This document shows positions 58,095-64,000 of a stretch of DNA of 64,000 nucleotides, one piece after another; within the stretch, counting starts at the first letter, position 1; each line of letters starts with the position of its first letter. The notes under the pieces were generated by a model. The model ran no database searches, was not told the origin of the DNA, and was given only the letters and a program-made list of their open reading frames with translations. This stretch comes from Luteimonas terricola (GTDB lineage Bacteria; Pseudomonadota; Gammaproteobacteria; Xanthomonadales; Xanthomonadaceae): NCBI RefSeq assembly GCF_004352845.1, contig NZ_SJRX01000006.1, forward strand, positions 124,001 through 188,000. Direction: 5' to 3'. A program made the translations under genes and the position numbers.

Positions 58095-59249
58095 TCAGTC
58101 GGCCGTCCATCCCCACGCGTCCAGCATCACCTGGAACAGGTGCGTGCTCGGGAAATAGCCCCGGACGCGGTGCGCGCCCGCGCCGATCCCCAGGGCAACC
58201 ACCTCCTCGGCGGTATGCGTCCGGTTGACCAGGACGTTGTCCAGGCGGACGAGGTCGTCCTTCGTGCCGGACGCGTCCACGGCCTGTTTCCACTGTTCAT
58301 ACCCCTGCAGCAGCGGCTCGCCGCGTTCGCCACCATCGACCTGCAGGCCAAAGGAGTGGTCGGCGGTGAACAGCAGGAGGGTGTCTTCCAGGTCGACGCG
58401 CTTCTGCACCTCGGCGATCAGGCGGTCGAAATCGACGATGTTCTGCAGCCCCTTGCGCACGTCGTCGGTATGGGCGTCCCACTCCACCATCAGGAAATAG
58501 CCTTCCGGGGAGTCCTGCAGGATATCCAGCGCCTTCAGGGTGGCCTCATGGACGTCCAGCCCGTCGGTGACCACCACGGGCCTCGCGTCGGAGTCCACCA
58601 CCTCGGCCAGTGAGGCGTGGATCGGCCGGTCGTGCCGCCTGCCCAGGGCATCGAAGCTGGTCCCGGCCTCTGCAAGCTGCTCGCCGATCTTCTGGCGCCC
58701 GGTGCCCATCAGCACATCCACGCCGTCGCCGTAACGCGGCGAAAACGCCTGCGGGAAGATCTCGCCCCACTTCTTGCGATCGTTCGAGTGCGCGTAGGTC
58801 GCGGCCGGCGTCGCATCGGCGATGGACTGCGTGCTGATGACGCCGGTGCGCAGGCCGCGCTCTTCGGCGTACTCGAGGATGGTCTTGGTCGGGGCGCCGT
58901 CCCTGCTGCCACGCACGGCATCGGGGCCCTGGCTGATCACGCCGTTGCGCGTCTGGACCCCGGTCATGATCGAGGACATGCCGTTGGCGGAGTCCGACAC
59001 CCATTTGTCCACCGGCGAGGTTTCGCTGAGGCCGAGGTGGGGCCAGGTCTGGATGTGCAGCTGGAGCGGTGCGCCATGCCCGTGCAGGCTGGCCGCGTGC
59101 AGGGTGGAGACGCCGGCGGCATCGGCCAGGAAGACGATGACGTTCTTCGCGCGCGGTTCCGCGCCTTCGGCCGCGAGCGCGCCGTGTGAAACGAAGGTCG
59201 CCGCAAGCAGGGCGGTCGCGAGGAGTCGTGGAAGCGGGCGTTTGTTCAA
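58095..59249 (-). CDS. Secreted alkaline phosphatase
   Basis: A 384-residue PhoA-superfamily enzyme removing phosphate from esters in the periplasm. I set the start at the TTG at 59249 because GGAG lies six bases upstream and the signal peptide (NKRPLPRLLATALLAATFVSHGALA) then begins at once; no ATG fits. Active-site blocks are VIVFLADAAGVSTL (Asp43, metal), SDSANGMSSIMTG with nucleophile Ser87, EWDAHTDDVRKG, and LFTADHSFG. The second-metal ligands follow the usual order. The gene lies 206 bases upstream of the Ax21-family gene on the same strand. Confidence 0.87.
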   Translation of the reverse strand: MNKRPLPRLLATALLAATFVSHGALAAEGAEPRAKNVIVFLADAAGVSTLHAASLHGHGAPLQLHIQTWPHLGLSETSPVDKWVSDSANGMSSIMTGVQTRNGVISQGPDAVRGSRDGAPTKTILEYAEERGLRTGVISTQSIADATPAATYAHSNDRKKWGEIFPQAFSPRYGDGVDVLMGTGRQKIGEQLAEAGTSFDALGRRHDRPIHASLAEVVDSDARPVVVTDGLDVHEATLKALDILQDSPEGYFLMVEWDAHTDDVRKGLQNIVDFDRLIAEVQKRVDLEDTLLLFTADHSFGLQVDGGERGEPLLQGYEQWKQAVDASGTKDDLVRLDNVLVNRTHTAEEVVALGIGAGAHRVRGYFPSTHLFQVMLDAWGWTAD

Positions 59250-59393
59250 GGTGTGCTCCGGGTCAGGGGCGTGTTCGAGGCCGGCGGACACCTTGCCGCA
59301 GGACAGCTGGCAGCTTCGGCCGGGAGACCGCGCATGTTCGGTTGCGAAGGTGACAGGGCGATGGCGCAGCGCACGTGCCATCCGGGTGGCGAA

Positions 59394-59858
59394 CTAGCGC
59401 GCGCCCGAAAACCCCAGCTGGCGCCAGGCCTCGTAGGCCACCACCGCCACGGCATTGGACAGGTTGAGGCTGCGATTGCCCGGGCGCATGGGCAGGTGCA
59501 GCCGGCGGTCGGCCGGAATGGTCTCCAGCACGTCGTCGGCAAGGCCGCGGGTCTCGCAGCCGAACACGAACGCATCTCCGGCCGCGAAGCGCGGGGCGTC
59601 GTATCGCACCTGGCCGCGCGCACTGAGTGCGAACAGGCGCGGCGGTGCGATCGCGGACAGGGCCGCGTCAAGGTTGTCGTGCACCAGCACCGGCGCGAAC
59701 TCGTGGTAGTCCAGGCCGGCCCGCCGGAGCTGGCGATCGTCCAGGGTGAAACCCAGGGGGCGTACCAGGTGCAGGCGCGCGCCCGTGTTCGCGCACAGGC
59801 GGATCACGTTGCCGGTATTGGGCGGGATCTCGGGCTGGTGGAGGATGATCTCGATCAT
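59394..59858 (-). CDS. trmL: TrmL, tRNA (cytidine/uridine-34 2'-O) methyltransferase
   Basis: A 154-residue SPOUT methyltransferase modifying the wobble base of tRNA-Leu. The N terminus MIEIILHQPEIPPNTGNVIRLCANTGARLHLVRPLGF is diagnostic of the TrmL group, and the C-terminal knot region VFGCETRGLADDVLE with LHLPMRPGNRSLNLSNAVAVVAYEAWRQ binds S-adenosylmethionine. It needs no partner protein. The ATG at 59858 is the family start; the long frame behind it overlaps the dehydrogenase gene. Confidence 0.94.
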   Translation of the reverse strand: MIEIILHQPEIPPNTGNVIRLCANTGARLHLVRPLGFTLDDRQLRRAGLDYHEFAPVLVHDNLDAALSAIAPPRLFALSARGQVRYDAPRFAAGDAFVFGCETRGLADDVLETIPADRRLHLPMRPGNRSLNLSNAVAVVAYEAWRQLGFSGAR

Positions 59859-59922
59859 CGGTGTCGGTGGAATGCCAAGGCGCGGGGCGGCCGGGCGCGG
59901 CAGGATACCCGGCCGCGCACGG

Positions 59923-60636
59923 CTACCAGGCGAGCGCTTCGCCGCGCCAGTCGAGGAAGCGGCCGCTGTCGCCGGCGTCCAGGCCGTCGATGACGCCAAG
60001 CAGGCCGGTGGCCGACTCGCCCACCGTTTCGGTGGCCTGCTCGCCGCCCATCCCGGTCTGCACCCAGCCCGGATGCAGCGCGACCACCACGATGCCGCGC
60101 TCCGCCAGCGCATGCGCCAGCAGCGCCGTGGCCATGTTCTGCGCGGCCTTGCTGATGTTGTAGCTGGGCGTGCCGAAGCGCCCGCAGCCGGCGATCGAGC
60201 CCAGCTGCGATGACAGGTTGGCCACTCTCGCGCCGTCCGCCAGCAGTGGGGCCAGGGCCTGGGTGAGCAGCAGCGGGCCCATGGCGTTGATCCGGAAGCT
60301 GTGCTCCAGCGTGGCTTCGCCGAGCGTTCCGAAGCGCTCCCCGGAGTGCAGCACGCCGGCGTTGTTGAGCAGCAGGTCGATGCGTCCGCCGTCGCCAAGC
60401 ACCAGCGGCAGCTCGGCCGCAAGGGCGGCGCGGGAGCGCGCGTCGGCGACATCCAGCGGCAGCACGTGCAGGCGCCCTGGATGCTCGCCGGCCAGGGCAT
60501 TGAGCGCCGAGGCCCGGCCCGGCTCGCGGCAGGCGGCGATGGCGTGGTCGCCGCGGGCCAGCAGGCGGCGGATGAATTCCAGGCCCAGGCCGCGGTTGGC
60601 GCCGGTGACCAGGGACGTGCGCGGTCGGGTATCCAT
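59923..60636 (-). CDS. Short-chain dehydrogenase/reductase
   Basis: A 237-residue SDR. The nucleotide-binding TGANRGLGLEFI, the structural NNAGV, and the catalytic SSQLGSIAGCG with YNISKAAQN (Tyr-x3-Lys) are present. The loop LHPGWVQTGMGGEQA and the C-terminal GRFLDWRGEALAW match the C-factor-like SDR subgroup, for which substrates are unknown. ATG 60636 places the glycine motif at the normal distance from the start. It lies 64 bases upstream of trmL on the same strand and is divergent from the M16 peptidase gene. Confidence 0.87.
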   Translation of the reverse strand: MDTRPRTSLVTGANRGLGLEFIRRLLARGDHAIAACREPGRASALNALAGEHPGRLHVLPLDVADARSRAALAAELPLVLGDGGRIDLLLNNAGVLHSGERFGTLGEATLEHSFRINAMGPLLLTQALAPLLADGARVANLSSQLGSIAGCGRFGTPSYNISKAAQNMATALLAHALAERGIVVVALHPGWVQTGMGGEQATETVGESATGLLGVIDGLDAGDSGRFLDWRGEALAW

Positions 60637-60751
60637 GCCGCGAGCATGCACCAGCCGCCGTCGTGGCGCAGTGGCCAACGGGACCTATGGCCCGGTCACC
60701 GGCGTGGAAAGGCGGCTTACCATGGGCGCCTGACCCATCAAGGAAGACCTC

Positions 60752-63616
60752 ATGCCGACGCTCAAGACCTCGCCGCGCCGCGGCACCGTCCTCGCCATTG
60801 CGCTTGCCGCCGCCCTTGGCACGGCCGCCCCGCTGGCCTGGGCCGAGGCGCCGCCGGCGGCGGCCCAGGCCGGCGTCGACATTCCCTACGAGCAGTTCAC
60901 CTTGCCCAACGGCCTGCGCGTGGTGGTGCACACCGACCGCAAGGCGCCGATCGTGGCGGTCAACATCTGGTACCACGTCGGCAGCAAGGACGAGCCTTCC
61001 GGGCGCAGCGGCTTCGCGCACCTGTTCGAGCACCTGATGTTCCAGTCGTCGGAGAACCACCAGGGCGAGTACTTCACGCCCTTCAAGCAGGTCGGCGTGA
61101 CCAACCAGAACGGCACCACCAACACCGATCGCACCAACTATTTCCAGAACGTACCCACCACCGCGCTCGACACCGCGCTGTGGATGGAATCCGACCGCAT
61201 GGGCCACCTGCTGGGCGCGGTCGACCAGGCGGCGCTGGACGAGCAGCGCGGCGTGGTCCAGAACGAGAAGCGCCAGGGCGAGAACCAGCCCTATGGCCAG
61301 GCCTGGACCAAGCTGATGCAGGCGCTGTACCCGGTCGGCCACCCCTACAACCACACCGTGATCGGCTCGATGAACGACCTCGACGCCGCCGCACTCGAGG
61401 ACGTGCACGCCTGGTTCCGCGCCTGGTACGGCCCGAACAACGCGGTGCTGGTGCTGGCCGGCGATATCGACCTTGCCACCGCGAAGGACAAGGTGGCGAA
61501 GTACTTCGGCCACATCCCGGCGGGCCCGGACATGGCGCAGCCCGCAGTGGACATCGCCCGGCGGACGGAGCCCACCCGCGAAACGATGCACGACAAGGTC
61601 CCGCAGGCCCGCATCTACCGGGTCTGGAACGTGGCCGAGGTGGGCGACGCCGACCTCGATCGCCTGCAGCTGCTGGGCCAGGTGCTCGGCGGCAGCCGCT
61701 CCTCGCGCCTGGACGCGCGCCTGCTGCACCGCGACCAGCTGGTCGACAGCATCAGCGCCGGCACCTATGCCAAGCAGCTGGGCTCGAACTTCATCGTCAT
61801 GGCCAACGTCAAGCAGGGCGTGGACCCGGCGAAGGTCGAGGCGGTGATCGACGAGGAGATCGACCGCCTGCTGGCCGAGGGTCCGACGGCGGATGAGCTG
61901 GAGCGCGCGCGCACCGTGTTCCGCGCCGGCTTCGTCCGCGGCATCGAGCGCATCGGTGGCTTCGGCGGCAAGGCCGACGCGCTGGCCGAATGCGCGGTGT
62001 ATGCCGATGACCCGGGCTGCTTCCGCGAGTCGCTGCGCATCATCGACACCAGCACCGCCGACCAGGTCCAGGCCGCCGGGCGCGAATGGCTGGCGCAGGG
62101 CGACCACACCCTGCTGATCCTGTCCGGCGAGCGCACCGCGCTGGTCGAGGACCCGGCCGGCACGCCCGGGCCCTGGGACCTGCCCGCCGTCGACGGCCGC
62201 TACGGCGTGCAGCCGGCCGCGGTCGACCGCAGCCTGGGCGTGCCGCTGCCCGAAGCGTTCCCGGAGCTGAAGTTCCCCGAGGTCGAGCGCGCCACGCTCG
62301 GCAACGGCAGCACGGTGGTGCTGGCGCGCCGCAGCGGCGTGCCGGTGGTGCAGCTGCGCTACCAGTTCCCGGGTGCCGGCTACACCGCCGACGCCGGGCA
62401 CAGGATGGGCACGGCGAGCTTCGCCATGGGCATGCTCGACGAAGGGGCCGCCGGCCTCGGTGCGCTGGAGTTCGCCGACCGCGCCGAGGCGCTGGGCGCG
62501 CAGATGGGCGCGGGCTCCGGCCTGGATGCCGGCACTGCCTGGCTGTCGGCGCTGACCGGCAACCTCGACGCGTCGGTGGCGCTGTTCGCCGACATGCTGC
62601 GCAAGCCGGACTTCGTCGCCGCCGAGATCGAGCGCGTGCGCGCGACCTGGATCGCCAACATCGCCCAGGAGAAGGCCCGGCCGCAGACCGCGGCGCTGCG
62701 CGTGCTGCCGCCGCTGCTCTACGGCGAGGGCCACCCCTACGCGATGCCGTTCACCGGCAGCGGCACCGAGGACTCGATCGCAGCGCTGACCCGCGACGAC
62801 CTGGTCGCCTTCCACCGCACGCAGATGCAGCCCGAAGACGCGACCCTGATCGTGGTCGGCGACACCACGCTGGCCGAGATCGTGCCCGTGCTGGAGAAGC
62901 ACCTGGGCGACTGGTCGGGAGGCGGCGAGGCGCGCGCGGCGGCGGCGGAGATCCCCGCGGTCGCCCGGCCGTCGGCGGCGCGCGTGTTCCTGATCGACCA
63001 GCCCGGCGCGGTGCAGGCCAACATCTACGCCGGCCTGCTGGTGCCTTCGACCATGGACGACGGCGCGGTGCGCTTCGACATCGCCAACGGCGTGATCGGC
63101 GGCGACTTCACCGCGCGCCTGAACATGAACCTGCGCGAGGACAAGCACTGGTCGTACGGCGCCCGCAGCGGCGCCTCCGGTGCGCTGGGACCCCGCCCGT
63201 GGCTGGCATCCGCCCCGGTGCAGATCGACAAGACCGCCGAAGCCATGGCCGAGATGCAGCGCGAGATCGCGAGCTTCGCAAGCGGCGAAGCACCGCCGAC
63301 GGTGGAGGAGGTCGAGCGCATCCGCGCGATCAACACCCTGAGCCTGCCGGGTGCGTACGAGACCGCGGCGTCGGTGGCTTCGACGATTGCCGGCAACGTC
63401 ATGTACGACCGCCCCGACGACTACGTCGTGCGTCGCAAGGCCGAGATCCAGGCCATGACCCCGGCGCAGGTGGCGGAGGCGGCGAAAACGATCGACGCCA
63501 ACGCCCTGACCTGGGTGGTGGTCGGCGACCTGTCGCAGATCGAGGCGCCGGTGCGCGCGCTGGAACTGGGCGAGGTGACCGTGCTCGACACGGACGGAAA
63601 ACCCGTCCCCCAATGA
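60752..63616 (+). CDS. M16-family zinc peptidase, tandem (double-length) form
   Basis: A 954-residue secreted protein with a signal peptide (to about residue 40). The first M16 module carries the inverted zinc motif HLFEH (His90, Glu93, His94) in SGFAHLFEHLMFQSS and the later VVQNEKRQGENQPYGQ glutamate; it is catalytic. The second module (from about residue 490) shows AGHRMGTASFAMGMLDEG where the zinc motif would be, so it is the inactive half that completes the clamp. Such two-domain M16 proteins degrade or process peptides in the periplasm. ATG 60752 is preceded by AAGGAAG. Confidence 0.9.
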   Translation: MPTLKTSPRRGTVLAIALAAALGTAAPLAWAEAPPAAAQAGVDIPYEQFTLPNGLRVVVHTDRKAPIVAVNIWYHVGSKDEPSGRSGFAHLFEHLMFQSSENHQGEYFTPFKQVGVTNQNGTTNTDRTNYFQNVPTTALDTALWMESDRMGHLLGAVDQAALDEQRGVVQNEKRQGENQPYGQAWTKLMQALYPVGHPYNHTVIGSMNDLDAAALEDVHAWFRAWYGPNNAVLVLAGDIDLATAKDKVAKYFGHIPAGPDMAQPAVDIARRTEPTRETMHDKVPQARIYRVWNVAEVGDADLDRLQLLGQVLGGSRSSRLDARLLHRDQLVDSISAGTYAKQLGSNFIVMANVKQGVDPAKVEAVIDEEIDRLLAEGPTADELERARTVFRAGFVRGIERIGGFGGKADALAECAVYADDPGCFRESLRIIDTSTADQVQAAGREWLAQGDHTLLILSGERTALVEDPAGTPGPWDLPAVDGRYGVQPAAVDRSLGVPLPEAFPELKFPEVERATLGNGSTVVLARRSGVPVVQLRYQFPGAGYTADAGHRMGTASFAMGMLDEGAAGLGALEFADRAEALGAQMGAGSGLDAGTAWLSALTGNLDASVALFADMLRKPDFVAAEIERVRATWIANIAQEKARPQTAALRVLPPLLYGEGHPYAMPFTGSGTEDSIAALTRDDLVAFHRTQMQPEDATLIVVGDTTLAEIVPVLEKHLGDWSGGGEARAAAAEIPAVARPSAARVFLIDQPGAVQANIYAGLLVPSTMDDGAVRFDIANGVIGGDFTARLNMNLREDKHWSYGARSGASGALGPRPWLASAPVQIDKTAEAMAEMQREIASFASGEAPPTVEEVERIRAINTLSLPGAYETAASVASTIAGNVMYDRPDDYVVRRKAEIQAMTPAQVAEAAKTIDANALTWVVVGDLSQIEAPVRALELGEVTVLDTDGKPVPQ

Positions 63617-63678
63617 GGCGACCAACCGCTGCCGCTTCCACAAGGCACAATCCCCCGGTCTCCCACGGAGCCTGACCC

Positions 63679-63987
63679 ATGCGCCACCTCCTGCTGATCC
63701 CCTTCTTCGCCGTGCTGTCCGCCTGCACCTGGGTGCACATGGCGCCCGGGGCCTCCTCGGTGCGCGTCGCCGCCTCCCCGCCGGTCGGCTGCGACAAGCG
63801 TGGCGAGGTCGAGGTCGCGGTGAAACACAGCATTGCATTCATCGACCGCAACCCGCTGCGCGTGCGCGAGGAACTCGAGACCCTGGCCCGCAACGAAGCC
63901 CCCGGCCTGGGCGCGGACACCATCCACCCGCTGTCGGATCCGATCCGCGGCGCCCAGCGCTGGGCCGCCTGGCACTGCGGCGGCTGA
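63679..63987 (+). CDS. DUF4156 lipoprotein
   Basis: A 102-residue lipoprotein with lipobox LSAC (Cys16) and the DUF4156 pattern: WVHMAPGASSVRVA, VGCDKRGEVEVAVK, RNPLRVREELETLARNEAPGLGADTIHPLSDPIRGAQRWAAWHC. The two late cysteines probably form a disulfide. It lies 62 bases after the M16 gene. DUF4156 proteins (as in Escherichia coli YfgH/YiaD neighbours) have no established function. It is complete; only 13 bases remain before the window ends. Confidence 0.88.
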   Translation: MRHLLLIPFFAVLSACTWVHMAPGASSVRVAASPPVGCDKRGEVEVAVKHSIAFIDRNPLRVREELETLARNEAPGLGADTIHPLSDPIRGAQRWAAWHCGG

Positions 63988-64000
63988 TCGCCCGCCCTGA

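Noticed and set aside
59855..63838. A 1,327-codon minus-strand open frame
   Set aside because: It is antisense to the M16 peptidase gene, which has full motifs and a signal peptide. Very high GC removes stop codons from other frames; the composition (runs of Arg, His, Val, Gly) is that of a shadow frame.

Overview
This is a 64-kb piece of a high-GC gammaproteobacterial chromosome. It most likely comes from the Xanthomonadaceae/Lysobacteraceae (Luteimonas- or Lysobacter-like). The gene content supports this: a fused aspartokinase/diaminopimelate decarboxylase, the MurL-MurD2 route to D-glutamyl muropeptides, a SUF operon led by an Rrf2 regulator, an Ax21-type barrel protein, and GTAG-headed REP hairpins. 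No rRNA, tRNA, CRISPR array or intact transposase was seen.

Bases 1-6050 form an accessory island with lower and uneven GC. It holds the 3' end of an Rhs gene with its tip domain and immunity gene. Two displaced tip cassettes follow, one preceded by a perfect 1,025-bp copy of the Rhs core. A 3' scrap of a hybrid histidine kinase and a possible insertion-sequence scar are also present. This looks like a stock of exchangeable toxin tips.

Bases 6163-23010 hold a YeaQ/GlsB membrane protein, an M20 peptidase, a ComEA-like protein, and a HutD-like protein. Two minus-strand operons follow. The first has a Fur-box promoter and encodes a TonB-dependent receptor, a PepSY membrane protein, DUF2271 and DUF4198 periplasmic proteins, ApbE, and a membrane-anchored diflavin reductase; together these suggest iron-regulated import and periplasmic or membrane electron transfer. 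The second is the SUF Fe-S operon (Rrf2 regulator, SufB, SufC, SufD, SufS, an acetyltransferase, a Rieske ferredoxin), with a readable promoter and candidate operator.

Bases 23186-41600 hold a SET-domain protein, DUF5916, envelope lipoproteins, an HU-like protein with a Lys/Ala tail, an EF-G-like GTPase, OsmC, an amidohydrolase and a PhzF-like protein. They also carry the coupled block lysC/lysA-murL-murD2, which joins diaminopimelate/lysine and cell-wall precursor metabolism. Octaprenyl diphosphate synthase and Ssb are divergent from each other.

Bases 41625-64000 hold rmlBACD (dTDP-rhamnose), two secreted S9 peptidases, a DUF819 transporter, cstA-ybdD, the phoH-ybeY-corC-DUF4105 cluster, an Ax21-family protein, an alkaline phosphatase, TrmL, a short-chain dehydrogenase, a long M16 peptidase and a DUF4156 lipoprotein.

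Non-coding structure is the least explained part. Two long stem-loops at 56.9-57.15 kb share a conserved loop in opposite orientation but have different, self-complementary stems. A three-hairpin intergenic block lies at 8.6-8.8 kb. A dispersed repeat occurs three times and is read in frame inside sufS and murL.
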